In this document: piece after piece, positions 8,787-17,346 of the stretch
How positions within the stretch are numbered: position 1 is the first letter of the stretch
How the letters are laid out: each line of letters opens with the position of its first letter
DNA from: JAWXTS01 sp044433305
GTDB lineage: Bacteria > Bacteroidota > Bacteroidia > Bacteroidales > Rikenellaceae
Direction of reading: 5' to 3'
Length of the DNA: 25,948 nt
Assembly (NCBI GenBank): GCA_044433305.1
Contig: JAWXTS010000019.1
Coordinates: 1 to 25,948 of the forward strand
Notes under the pieces: generated by a model
What the model saw: only the letters and a program-made list of their open reading frames with translations
The model's database searches: none
What the model was told of the DNA's origin: nothing
Translations under genes and position numbers: made by a program

Positions 8787-10352
8787 TTATATTCTTGATT
8801 TTTCTTTCTTTAGGCCCTTTTGAATTATCTGAGACATGTTCTCTCCAGTGATTTTACTCTTGAGCCAAGTGGTTATATCGAGGTAGTAGAATGTGCGCGA
8901 ATGGTAGGACGTGGTGCCAGCATAGGGCAGTAGCTTGTCGTACAGGGTGGTGAGTTCTTCCTTGAGGTTGGCAACAGGCATCTTCCTTAGCGTCTTGATG
9001 AAGTTTATCATTTCCTTGGTGATGTGGTTCATGTCGTTCATCTTGACTAGGAAGGTGTAGACCGAGCGTATCTGATAGTCGAGGTTGTAGTCTATGCCCG
9101 ACTCATAGCAGCAGATGAAGTTTAGTACACGCGCTATGCCTTGCAAATCGCGGCGCACCTGAGGGTCACGATTTGATATTACGGGTGAAAGAGCTTTCAT
9201 GCACGCCAGATAGTCGCCATTGCCAAAGTAGCAGTAGGCCACTTTGCTCTGCAAGAGCATCAAATCGTGTATGTTTATCTCGAGTCTAGAGTTTTCGACA
9301 AAATCTTTTATCTCTGGCAATTCTTTTATCCCCTGACTGAAAGAGCCTTGGAGTAGGTGCAGGTTTATGCGGTTGAGGTATCTTACTTGGTGGTAGAGAA
9401 CTGAGGCGTTGTTGCTTATGCTCTCCATAAGGTCTTTCTCTTTTTCGAGATCGGCGAGGGTAGTTCTAAACCTTTTAACATCGCGCATCAAGAACAGTCC
9501 GTCCAATAGGCTAGAATATCCATGTAGGTAGTCGTTGTATCTAAGCTCCTTCATGTGGGGGGTGTTGTGATACAGCTCGACCCAGTAGCAGGCATGGCGG
9601 TAGCATTTGACAAAGTCATGTTGGATATAGTAGTACCATACGCAGGCCTCGTGGTACTGGAAACGCTCGGTGAAGGACATCTCGTGGATGTTCTTGTTGT
9701 GAAGGCGTTTTTGGAAGGTCTGTCTTATGAGCGATAGGTCTTTGTCTGAGCGAGCATAGCCCAGCTTAAGGTGCAGCCCGTATAGTCGTAGCGAGGTGTC
9801 GGCGATGTCACTTGTGCGCGCTATGGTGGTGCTCAGTTTAGTTATTTGGTGTCCTATGGATTCGGCCTCGCTTATGCGGTTGTGGGTAAGTGAGCTCATC
9901 TCTAGCTTCTTGCGCAGTTCGAGTATCTCTATGGCCATAGGTGTGTATTCGGTTTCTATGGCGGTTTCAATTATCTTGTCCAGAATCTTGGCTGCCTGCT
10001 TTGAAAGTCCGCGCTCATATAGTATATTAGCAAAGTCGAGTTGCTCGCGTATGCGCATAGATAGCACGTGCTGAGTGTCGAGCATGCGGATGCTTATGAG
10101 TATCTGTTTATATAGGTGGGCTTTGAGGTTGGCTAGTTGTGCTTTTTTTATTGATGGGCAGCGTGCCAGAATTTCCTTCTCGTTATACTCAGAACATGGC
10201 TCGATAGTATCGAACAGTTGTATGAACTTGGCGTTCTGATTACCTTGTAGGCGCGTTGCATACAATTTGAAATTGCGCTTTTCGGCTTTACTCATGCTGG
10301 AGATAAGCTCGAAAAGAGGTTCTTGTTTGGTAGAATAATTTGTTGGTGCCAT
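8787..10352 (-). CDS. Helical repeat protein of unknown function
   Basis: I do not recognise a named family for this 521-residue protein. It is soluble in appearance, with no signal peptide or membrane segment. It is predicted mostly helical, with many charged amphipathic stretches of the kind seen in TPR-like scaffolds, for example ANILYERGLSKQAAKILDKI and VAYCYFGNGDYLACMKAL. The N-terminal QEPLFELISSMSKAEKRNFK is lysine-rich and looks like the most conserved part. The C-terminus is very basic (KKEKSRI). Genes like this are often annotated only as hypothetical in Bacteroidales. It is divergent from purM and followed by gdhA on the same strand, but gdhA has its own promoter. A protein-interaction role is inference only. 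Confidence 0.7.
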   Translation of the reverse strand: MAPTNYSTKQEPLFELISSMSKAEKRNFKLYATRLQGNQNAKFIQLFDTIEPCSEYNEKEILARCPSIKKAQLANLKAHLYKQILISIRMLDTQHVLSMRIREQLDFANILYERGLSKQAAKILDKIIETAIETEYTPMAIEILELRKKLEMSSLTHNRISEAESIGHQITKLSTTIARTSDIADTSLRLYGLHLKLGYARSDKDLSLIRQTFQKRLHNKNIHEMSFTERFQYHEACVWYYYIQHDFVKCYRHACYWVELYHNTPHMKELRYNDYLHGYSSLLDGLFLMRDVKRFRTTLADLEKEKDLMESISNNASVLYHQVRYLNRINLHLLQGSFSQGIKELPEIKDFVENSRLEINIHDLMLLQSKVAYCYFGNGDYLACMKALSPVISNRDPQVRRDLQGIARVLNFICCYESGIDYNLDYQIRSVYTFLVKMNDMNHITKEMINFIKTLRKMPVANLKEELTTLYDKLLPYAGTTSYHSRTFYYLDITTWLKSKITGENMSQIIQKGLKKEKSRI

Positions 10353-10373
10353 AGCTGCAAATGTACATAAAAA

Positions 10374-10404
10374 TTGTTACAAACGAAATTTAATATTATC
10401 TTTG
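10374..10404 (+). promoter_or_regulatory. purM promoter (TTG ... TATCTTTG)
   Basis: TATCTTTG at 10397-10404 is an exact TAnnTTTG box, and TTG at 10374-10376 sits 20 bases upstream as a partial -33 element. Transcription would start near 10411. This favours the ATG at 10429 over the in-frame GTG at 10420 as the purM start. Confidence 0.65.
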
Positions 10405-10428
10405 CATTAACTTAAATAAGTGTATTTT

Positions 10429-11601
10429 ATGTCAGATAGTTCTCGTTATGCTTTGCGTGGAGTATCTTCTAAGAAAGAAGACGTCCACAGCGCAATTAAA
10501 AATATAGACAAAGGCTTGTATGCTAATGCTTTTTGTAAGGTTATTCCTGACTTGTTGACTGGTGACAAGGATTCGTGCCTTGTTATGCACGCCGACGGTG
10601 CTGGAACCAAGTCCTCTTTGGCTTATGCCTACTGGCGTGAGACAGGTGATATGAGCGTGTGGAAGGGCGTGGCACAAGATGCTGTGGTTATGAATACAGA
10701 CGATTTGTTGTGCGTAGGTGCTACTCAAAACATCATCCTATCATCGACCATAGGTCGCAACAAACGCCTTATCCCTGGTGAGGTTATCTCTGCAATCATC
10801 AATGGAACAGAAGAGTTTTTGCAGCAGATGCGCGATATGGGTGTGGATATTCGTTCTACGGGTGGAGAGACTGCCGATGTGGGCGATTTGGTGAGGACCA
10901 TAATCGTGGATAGCACAGTGACAGCTCGCCTAGCGCGCAAGGATGTTCTTGTGAATGACATAAAAGACGGTTGTGTGATAGTTGGTCTAAGCTCTTTTGG
11001 GCAGGCTACATACGAGACATCTTATAACGGTGGCATGGGTAGCAACGGCCTTACTTCGGCTCGTCACGATGTATTTGCAAACTATCTTGCAGCAAAATAC
11101 CCTGAGACTTTTGACGGTGGTGTACCTAAAGAGCTTGTCTACTCTGGAAGCTACAAACTTACAGACACGATTGATGGGTGCAGCTTGACTGCTGGTCAGC
11201 TAGTGTTGTCGCCAACGCGTACTTATGCACCTATCATAAAACAAGTTTTGGATAACTATCGTAGTGCTGTGCATGGTATGATACATTGTAGTGGCGGTGG
11301 TCAAACCAAAGTGCTTCACTTTATGGATAAGAACCACGTCATAAAAGACAATCTTTTTGAGACTCCTTTGTTGTTTGATATTATTCAGAAAGAGTCTCTT
11401 TCAGATATGAAAGAGATGTACTCTGTTTTCAATATGGGACACCGCATGGAGCTTTATGTAGACGAGAATGTGGCTCAAGATATAATCGCTATATCGCAAA
11501 GCTATGGCGTTGAGGCTCAGATTGTGGGTCGTGTCGAGGCCAGCGAGTCTGCTAAGGTCACCATAAAGAACAACGACCAAGAGTATATCTATACCAAATA
11601 G
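10429..11601 (+). CDS. purM: Phosphoribosylformylglycinamidine cyclo-ligase (AIR synthase)
   Basis: This protein of about 390 residues belongs to the PurM/AIR synthase family, which closes the imidazole ring of FGAM to AIR with ATP in purine synthesis. Visible features are the N-terminal RYALRGVSSKKEDV, the conserved MHADGAGTKSSLAY loop, the DAVVMNTDDLLCVGA metal/ATP segment, the STGGETADVGD motif and the C-terminal CSGGGQTK and FNMGHRMEL motifs. It is longer than the ~345-residue proteobacterial enzyme, as is usual for the Bacteroidetes form. A GTG three codons upstream is also in frame, but promoter spacing supports the ATG. The stop codon is built into the first base of a terminator hairpin, so it is probably transcribed alone. 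Confidence 0.92.
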   Translation: MSDSSRYALRGVSSKKEDVHSAIKNIDKGLYANAFCKVIPDLLTGDKDSCLVMHADGAGTKSSLAYAYWRETGDMSVWKGVAQDAVVMNTDDLLCVGATQNIILSSTIGRNKRLIPGEVISAIINGTEEFLQQMRDMGVDIRSTGGETADVGDLVRTIIVDSTVTARLARKDVLVNDIKDGCVIVGLSSFGQATYETSYNGGMGSNGLTSARHDVFANYLAAKYPETFDGGVPKELVYSGSYKLTDTIDGCSLTAGQLVLSPTRTYAPIIKQVLDNYRSAVHGMIHCSGGGQTKVLHFMDKNHVIKDNLFETPLLFDIIQKESLSDMKEMYSVFNMGHRMELYVDENVAQDIIAISQSYGVEAQIVGRVEASESAKVTIKNNDQEYIYTK

Positions 11602-11633
11602 AGCTTTCGCCCTAGGGCGAAAGACTCATTTTT
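11601..11633 (+). terminator. Terminator overlapping the purM stop codon
   Basis: CTTTCGCCC (11604-11612) and GGGCGAAAG (11615-11623) form a perfect nine-bp stem. It is extended by GAG/CTC around a bulged A, and is followed by ATTTTT. The outer stem begins on the last base of the purM TAG. The next gene starts only ten bases after the T-run. Confidence 0.8.
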
Positions 11634-11642
11634 CTGGTTATA

Positions 11643-13373
11643 ATGCCTAAGAATAAGAATTATATATTTGCCGCCTTTCTGACCACATCAATAATTATTG
11701 CTTGTCTGTTGGTGTTGTCTTATGTGCCTAGCTTTAAGGTTGGGGACACGAAAGTCAAGCGCGTTAATATACTATCCGATATTATTGAAACTCCTGTCGA
11801 TTCGCTTGATGGGGATGATAATGAGCAGGCTTTGCTGTTGGCTGAGGCTGACAGTGTGCTGCTGAGTCTAGAGCAGCAGCCCGAGATAATCGACGAGCCG
11901 CAAGAGCAGAGCAAGGCAACTCCTGTGGAGCAGCAGCAGGTAAGCAGCAAGCCATGGGAGATGGAGCAGTCGGTGGGTACGGCTGCCAACTCGATAACAG
12001 ATTTGGATAGACCTCTGGTTGATTCAAAGACTCGTAATTATAGCAGCGCGGTGGGTTCGGATAGGATAATCGCAATAGATGACTATGGACAGGAGCAGAG
12101 TGCGCTGGCCGAGTTCCGCAAGGCTCTGACCTCGCCTAGGCAGAACCGCCCTATGCGTATCGCTGTTCTGGGAGACTCGTTTATCGAGAATGACATTATT
12201 ACGGCTGATTTGAGAGAGCAGTTTCAAGGTGAGCTGGGAGGTAATGGCGTTGGCTTTGTGGCTTTCTCTACGCCTATTGCCAAGTATCGTGCAACCATAA
12301 AACACACTTTCGAGGGATGGGAGACTTACTCTGTTATGAGCATGAATAAGACCCCAGAAAAATATCACGACAAGTTCTATGTGTCGGGTTTGCTGTGTGT
12401 GCCAGAGGAGGGCGCGAGTGTGTCTATGGCCTCGACAACATTCAGGAAATACACCAAGCAGTCGACAGTAGCAAGGTTGCTATTTATAAATGAGAAGTCT
12501 ACGGAGTTGCGCGTTACCATAAACGATTCTTTGCAGCGCGTGTTTAGGCCTGAGTCGTCGGCAGGGGTGCAGCAGATAGTCATAAGCGGCAATATTGAAA
12601 AGATAGATATGAGTGTTCATAACGTGGATGGCTTTGTGGGCTATGGAATAGTCTTCGAGGACCGCAGTGGCGTTTGCGTGGACAACTACTCTGTTAGAGG
12701 AACAAGTGGGCTTCCGCTGTTTAAGACTAACACGGCGATAAATCGTTCGATAGGCAAGATGTTGGGTTATGATTTAGTGATACTTGAATTTGGACTTAAC
12801 ATCATGCAGGCCGAAGTTCTTAAGTATGATTCTTTTAGTCAGTCCTTGTCTCGAATAATAAGATATGTGAAGACCTGTTTCCCCGATGCCAGCATAATGG
12901 TTATGGGCGTTGGAGATAGATGTCATAATACGGGCAGTGGTTATGAAACCATGCAGGCCGTATATGGTGTGTTCGAGGCTCAGAGGGCAGCAGCCGAGGC
13001 TGAAGGTGCCGCGTTCTGGAACACCTTTGAGGCCATGGGTGGCCACAACTCTATGAAGGGCTTTGTCGAGCGCAAGTGGGCAGGTAAGGACCATCTACAT
13101 ATAGGCTATGGCGGAGGTCAGTATATAGCCCAGCAGATGTATCGCTCGCTGATGGACTTTGAGCTTGAAAAAGAAGTCGAGGCGGAGCCGGTCTTGGATA
13201 CCTTGAATACCCAGACGGCAGCAGAGATTCATGTTGATAGCTTGGGCGTGGAACTTGTGGTAGATTCGTTGACCATATCGGTGAAAGATTCTTTAGCGGT
13301 TCATGTTATAGATAGTGTCGAGAGTGACACCATAGATGTTAATCAAATTATAGATTCATTGAATGTAGAATAG
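11643..13373 (+). CDS. Membrane-anchored SGNH/GDSL-type hydrolase or acetyltransferase
   Basis: A 576-residue protein with one N-terminal membrane segment (residues 8-28) and the rest predicted periplasmic. After a Gln/Glu-rich linker (about 45-165) comes an SGNH domain: RIAVLGDSFIEND with nucleophile Ser179, a GGNGVGF turn, the block-III-like LEFGLNIMQ, and DHLH at 483-486 giving the Asp and His of the triad. In O-acetylation systems a protein of this kind works with an MBOAT partner to move acetyl groups onto an extracytoplasmic glycan, and the next gene is an MBOAT overlapping by one base. The target glycan is unknown; an esterase is possible. The last ~46 residues are tandem octapeptides (xDSLxxxV), unusual for this fold. 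Confidence 0.82.
   Translation: MPKNKNYIFAAFLTTSIIIACLLVLSYVPSFKVGDTKVKRVNILSDIIETPVDSLDGDDNEQALLLAEADSVLLSLEQQPEIIDEPQEQSKATPVEQQQVSSKPWEMEQSVGTAANSITDLDRPLVDSKTRNYSSAVGSDRIIAIDDYGQEQSALAEFRKALTSPRQNRPMRIAVLGDSFIENDIITADLREQFQGELGGNGVGFVAFSTPIAKYRATIKHTFEGWETYSVMSMNKTPEKYHDKFYVSGLLCVPEEGASVSMASTTFRKYTKQSTVARLLFINEKSTELRVTINDSLQRVFRPESSAGVQQIVISGNIEKIDMSVHNVDGFVGYGIVFEDRSGVCVDNYSVRGTSGLPLFKTNTAINRSIGKMLGYDLVILEFGLNIMQAEVLKYDSFSQSLSRIIRYVKTCFPDASIMVMGVGDRCHNTGSGYETMQAVYGVFEAQRAAAEAEGAAFWNTFEAMGGHNSMKGFVERKWAGKDHLHIGYGGGQYIAQQMYRSLMDFELEKEVEAEPVLDTLNTQTAAEIHVDSLGVELVVDSLTISVKDSLAVHVIDSVESDTIDVNQIIDSLNVE
13233..13370 (+). repeat. Tandem octapeptide-coding tail (xDSLxxxV)
   Basis: Residues 531-576 of the SGNH protein break into units of 8-9 residues: VDSLGVELV, VDSLTISV, KDSLAVHV, IDSVESDT, then IDVNQI and IDSLNVE. 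The DNA copies have diverged, so the periodicity is clear in protein but not in nucleotides. Short DSL/DSV words also occur in the N-terminal linker. Confidence 0.7.
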
Positions 13374-14875
13374 TGGAACAGGGGGTTAACTATATAGATA
13401 AGGCTTTAGAGGTTGTTCTTATGTATGACCCTAGCTCGCCGCTGTTGTTTAGTAGTGGGCTTTTTCTGTTTATGTTTGCTGGGTTCATGCTCTTTTATTC
13501 GATGTTGAATCGTGCAACCATGGCGCGCATAATCTATGTGTTGCTATTCTCGCTGTTCTTCTATTATAAAACTAGTGGCATCTATGTGCTGCTGCTTGTG
13601 GGTGTGTCTATCAGTGACTTTGTGGCAGGGCAGCTTATGGCCAGAAGCATAGATTCTTTGAGGCGCAAGAAGGTTCTGATTTGTTCGCTGGCCATCAACT
13701 TGTCGGTGCTGGCATACTTTAAATATACCAACTTCTTTATTGAGATATTCAATGGCCTTGCAGGGTCCGACTTTATGGACTTTAAGAATATATTCTTGCC
13801 TGTGGGTATATCTTTCTTTTTGTTTCAGTCTATAAGCTACACGGTGGATATATACAAGGGGCGATTAAAGCCTCTTGATAACTGGTTGGACTATCTTTTC
13901 TACTTGTCGTTCTTCCCCCAGCTGGTGGCAGGACCTATTGTGCGTGCAAGTGATTTTATACCTCAGATAAGACAGAAGCCGCTTGTGATATCGCATAAGA
14001 TGTTTATGCGTGGTGCTATGCTGATACTTCTGGGTTTGGTCAAGAAGGCTGTTATATCCGATTTTATTAGTTACCACTTTGTGGATAAGGTCTTCGAGTC
14101 ACCTCTATATTATACTGGATTTACAAACCTTATGGCCATATATGGGTACGCGCTTCAGATATATTGCGATTTTTCGGGCTACTCTGATATGGCAATAGGT
14201 ATCGCTCTGCTGCTGGGTTTTAGGTTTAACAAGAACTTTGATGACCCGTACAAGTCGGCTACGATAACCGAGTTCTGGCGCAGGTGGCATATATCTCTTT
14301 CGTCGTGGCTGCGCGACTATCTTTACATCTCGCTTGGTGGCAACAGAAAGGGTCGACTGAGGACTTATGTAAACTTGATGCTGACTATGCTGCTGGGCGG
14401 ACTGTGGCACGGCGCAGCCATGCGCTTTGTGTTGTGGGGAGGGCTTCATGGTTTGGCCTTGGCTTTGCATAAATTTTTGATGTCGTTGTTTCCGCGTCTC
14501 AAGACCATGGGTGTGAATATGAAGCTACCGTGGCGCATAGCAGGTGTGGTGCTTACTTTTCATATCGTATGTCTGGGGTGGTTGTTGTTCAGAGCGCCTG
14601 ATATGCAGACGTGTGGCCTTATGCTAAGCTCTATATTTTCTGACTTTGGGGTAGATACTATACCTCAGGTTCTAGAATTGTTTTGGGCAACTTTTGTGTT
14701 GATGTTATTTGGTTATGCTCTGCACTTTATACCATCTAGGGTGCAACAAAAAGCAAAAGAAAAGTTCGATAATTTGACAATCTACGGTTTATCTGCTATA
14801 TTTGTAATAGTGATATGGATTATCATGCAGCTAAAGTCAGCAGAGGTACAGCCGTTTATATATTTTCAGTTTTAG
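13373..14875 (+). CDS. MBOAT O-acyltransferase, AlgI/PatA-like
   Basis: A 500-residue polytopic membrane protein of the MBOAT family. Typical motifs are present: FLPVGISFFLFQSISYTVDIYKG, the FPQLVAGPIVRA loop, DFSGYSDMAIG, FWRRWHISLSSWLRDYLYISLGG, and GGLWHGAAMRF, whose His is the conserved catalytic residue. About ten hydrophobic segments are visible. Family members take acyl groups across the cytoplasmic membrane for transfer to alginate, peptidoglycan or teichoic acid. The GTG start shares one base with the upstream SGNH stop codon (translational coupling). An ATG at 13421 would remove 16 residues and leaves a very MBOAT-like N-terminus (MYDPSSPLLFSSG), so the start is uncertain. Function with the SGNH protein is strongly suggested; the substrate is unknown. 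Confidence 0.93.
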   Translation: MEQGVNYIDKALEVVLMYDPSSPLLFSSGLFLFMFAGFMLFYSMLNRATMARIIYVLLFSLFFYYKTSGIYVLLLVGVSISDFVAGQLMARSIDSLRRKKVLICSLAINLSVLAYFKYTNFFIEIFNGLAGSDFMDFKNIFLPVGISFFLFQSISYTVDIYKGRLKPLDNWLDYLFYLSFFPQLVAGPIVRASDFIPQIRQKPLVISHKMFMRGAMLILLGLVKKAVISDFISYHFVDKVFESPLYYTGFTNLMAIYGYALQIYCDFSGYSDMAIGIALLLGFRFNKNFDDPYKSATITEFWRRWHISLSSWLRDYLYISLGGNRKGRLRTYVNLMLTMLLGGLWHGAAMRFVLWGGLHGLALALHKFLMSLFPRLKTMGVNMKLPWRIAGVVLTFHIVCLGWLLFRAPDMQTCGLMLSSIFSDFGVDTIPQVLELFWATFVLMLFGYALHFIPSRVQQKAKEKFDNLTIYGLSAIFVIVIWIIMQLKSAEVQPFIYFQF

Positions 14876-14940
14876 GCTCTCTGGCTTTGCGGTACTAATA
14901 TGACCACTAGGTGCGTTAAAAATAAAAAAATGCTATTGTT

Positions 14941-15555
14941 ATGACTAAGATTATTATTACCGTGGCCGAGTTGAATAGACAAGCATTTGATGTGCTTAAT
15001 AATGACCTAGGCCCATTTTGGGATTCATTCTTTTGGAATTTCTCAGGCAAGCTGATATGGGCTCCACTATATATTCTGATTTTGTACCTTATCTACCGTA
15101 AGGTGGGCTTGCGTAATATGTTGGCTGCAATGACCATCATGGTGCTTATGACCGTAGTGTGTGACCATATAGGTAACTTCTTCAAGGAAAATTACTCTCA
15201 GCTTAGACCCTCGCATGACCCTAATGTAGGCTCCATCGTGCACCGTGTTAGAAACTACTATGGTGGAGGATTGTATGGAACAGTTTCTTCTCATTCGAGC
15301 ATATCGTTTTCTATTGCCATATTTAGTTTGCTTACAATCAAGAGATGGTATTACACTTGGCCTATACTTATGTGGGCCTTGTTGATAGCATATAGTCGTA
15401 TTTATCTTGGGGCTCACTATCCTAAAGATGTTATCTTTGGCATAGCATTGGGAAGTGTATCAGGGTATGGTTTCTATCGTTCATATCTGGTGGCCGCAAA
15501 TCGTTGGAAGTGGCTAAATAACCCTAATAAAAAGAATAAAGAAATTAAAGAATAA
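14941..15555 (+). CDS. PAP2-family membrane phosphatase
   Basis: A 204-residue membrane protein with the three-part phosphatase signature of the PAP2 family: KENYSQLRP (K82-x6-RP), SSHS around His118 in place of the usual PSGH, and SRIYLGAHYPKD (Ser152-Arg153 to His159 and Asp163). Four to six hydrophobic helices surround these. Members remove phosphate from phosphatidic acid, undecaprenyl pyrophosphate or lipid A; which one cannot be told here. It is 65 bases after the MBOAT gene and 7 bases before sppA, so it is likely part of the same envelope operon. No convincing promoter was found in the 65-base gap, although an AT-rich stretch precedes the ATG. Confidence 0.87.
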   Translation: MTKIIITVAELNRQAFDVLNNDLGPFWDSFFWNFSGKLIWAPLYILILYLIYRKVGLRNMLAAMTIMVLMTVVCDHIGNFFKENYSQLRPSHDPNVGSIVHRVRNYYGGGLYGTVSSHSSISFSIAIFSLLTIKRWYYTWPILMWALLIAYSRIYLGAHYPKDVIFGIALGSVSGYGFYRSYLVAANRWKWLNNPNKKNKEIKE

Positions 15556-15562
15556 TAAGATT

Positions 15563-17344
15563 ATGGGAACTTTTAAAAAAACATTTTGGGCCGCATTCCT
15601 AGCTTTCTTTGCGGCTAATATTGCTATCTCTATATTTACTGTTATAATCGTTATAGGGACCTTGGCCTCGGTGATGATGCTGGGCGGCTCTAGTGTGGAC
15701 ATAGACGATGACTCGATATTGAGAATAGACCTTTCAAAAACAGTGTCAGAGCAGGGTGCGGCATCTCCGCTAGGATCTTTTGATCTGGGCGTGGTGAGCT
15801 TTACCGAGGAGTTGGCATTGCTGGATGTTGTTAGTGCCATAGATAATGCTGCAAGCGACAAACGTATAAAAGGCATTTATATAGACGTGCCTTTGTCTGT
15901 TGCCACATCAAGCACCAATCTTGAGGAGATTCGCAGTGCTCTGTTGAGATTCAAGAACTCGGGTAAGTTTATCACGAGCTACTCTGAGTTTTACCCTCAG
16001 GCAGGTTACTATCTGGCTTCGGTGGCAGACGATATTTTTGTTAACCCAGAGGGTGGGGTAGCGTGGCACGGTATGTCGGCCAATGTGATGTTTCTTAAAA
16101 ATCTGCTCGACAAGCTACAAATAGAAGCTCAGGTTATCCGCCATGGACAGTTCAAGTCGGCCATAGAGCCTTATATCCTTTCTAAGATGAGTCCAGAGAA
16201 CCGTATGCAATACACTACCTTGCTAGAGACATTGTGGGGTACGGTGGTTTCTGATGTGTCAGAGTCGTTGGGTGTAGACTCAGCCTTGTTGGTGAAATAT
16301 GCAAACGATCTAAGAGCACAAGAGGCTAAGGTGGCTCTGGAGTGTAAGATGGTAACGGAGCTTAAATATCAAGATCAGGTTAGCGAGTTTTTGATTGATC
16401 AGAGCGGTAGCGACGATGATGGCAAGCCAAACTTTGTTGAGCTTAGCGATTATATCAGTGACTTGAGTGTACGAGCAAATCTAACATCATCTAATCATAT
16501 AGCCGTGATATATGCCTCGGGCGGTATCATCAGCGGCGATAGCGAGAATGGCAATATAGGCAGTAAGACGCTCTCAGAGCAGCTGGCAAAGGTTCGCGAG
16601 GACGATGATGTCAAGGCCGTTGTGCTTCGTGTCAACAGCCCTGGTGGTAGTGCACTGGCCTCTGAGGTTATGTGGCGCGAGATTGAGCTAGTGCGCAAGC
16701 AGAAGCCTGTGATAGTGTCTATGGGTGCTTATGCTGCATCTGGTGGTTACTATATCTCGTGTCCTGCTGATGTTATCCTTTCTAATAGGATGACTTTGAC
16801 TGGTTCGATAGGTGTTTATGGTGTGGTGTTTAATGCTCAGAAGGGACTTAACAATAAGCTTGGAATAACCTTTGATGGTGTGAAAACAGGAGCTTCGGCA
16901 GATATGGGCGTGCCTTATCGTCCACTTTCTACTGCCGAGAAAGCCGTTATGCAGAAGAGTGTCGAGAATGTATACTCGACGTTCACCAAGCGTGTGGCCG
17001 ACGGTCGCAACTTGTCTGTTGAGCAGGTTGATAAGATAGGTGGCGGACGAGTATGGTCGGGTGTGTCGGCTATGGAAGTAGGTCTTATAGATGGGTTCGG
17101 AGGTTTGTCCGATGCCATTCTTCTGGCAGCAGATAGAGCTGGTGTTATCTCGGACTATCGTATTGTTGGTGCAGTAGAAAAAGAACCTATCGACATGTTG
17201 CTTGAGGCTCTAGCATTTAAGGCTAAAGCCAAGATAGATAATACTCAGGCAGGCGAGCTATACAATCAAAGTCTAAAGGTTGAGCAGATGATGCGATTCA
17301 GTGGGGTGCAGACGCTAAGCCCTATTCTTGAAATCGAAATGTAA
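15563..17344 (+). CDS. sppA: Signal peptide peptidase SppA, long (67K) type
   Basis: This 593-residue membrane-anchored serine protease digests cleaved signal peptides in the periplasm. An N-terminal membrane segment spans residues 8-40. Two tandem SppA domains follow, the duplicated architecture of the E. coli enzyme. The general-base Lys198 is in RHGQFKSAIEPY of the first half, and the nucleophile Ser393 is in GAYAASGGYYISCPAD of the second, giving the Ser-Lys dyad split across the repeat. The conserved RVNSPGGSALASE segment precedes the nucleophile. Length is near the usual ~600. It starts 7 bases after the PAP2 stop and ends two bases before the convergent yeiH stop, with no terminator between them. 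Confidence 0.94.
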   Translation: MGTFKKTFWAAFLAFFAANIAISIFTVIIVIGTLASVMMLGGSSVDIDDDSILRIDLSKTVSEQGAASPLGSFDLGVVSFTEELALLDVVSAIDNAASDKRIKGIYIDVPLSVATSSTNLEEIRSALLRFKNSGKFITSYSEFYPQAGYYLASVADDIFVNPEGGVAWHGMSANVMFLKNLLDKLQIEAQVIRHGQFKSAIEPYILSKMSPENRMQYTTLLETLWGTVVSDVSESLGVDSALLVKYANDLRAQEAKVALECKMVTELKYQDQVSEFLIDQSGSDDDGKPNFVELSDYISDLSVRANLTSSNHIAVIYASGGIISGDSENGNIGSKTLSEQLAKVREDDDVKAVVLRVNSPGGSALASEVMWREIELVRKQKPVIVSMGAYAASGGYYISCPADVILSNRMTLTGSIGVYGVVFNAQKGLNNKLGITFDGVKTGASADMGVPYRPLSTAEKAVMQKSVENVYSTFTKRVADGRNLSVEQVDKIGGGRVWSGVSAMEVGLIDGFGGLSDAILLAADRAGVISDYRIVGAVEKEPIDMLLEALAFKAKAKIDNTQAGELYNQSLKVEQMMRFSGVQTLSPILEIEM

Positions 17345-17346
17345 TT

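Noticed and set aside
14876..14940. Separate promoter for the PAP2 gene (TTTG at 14886 and TAGGTGCG at 14908).
   Set aside because: The -7 candidate matches only six of eight positions with short spacing; co-transcription with the MBOAT gene is simpler.
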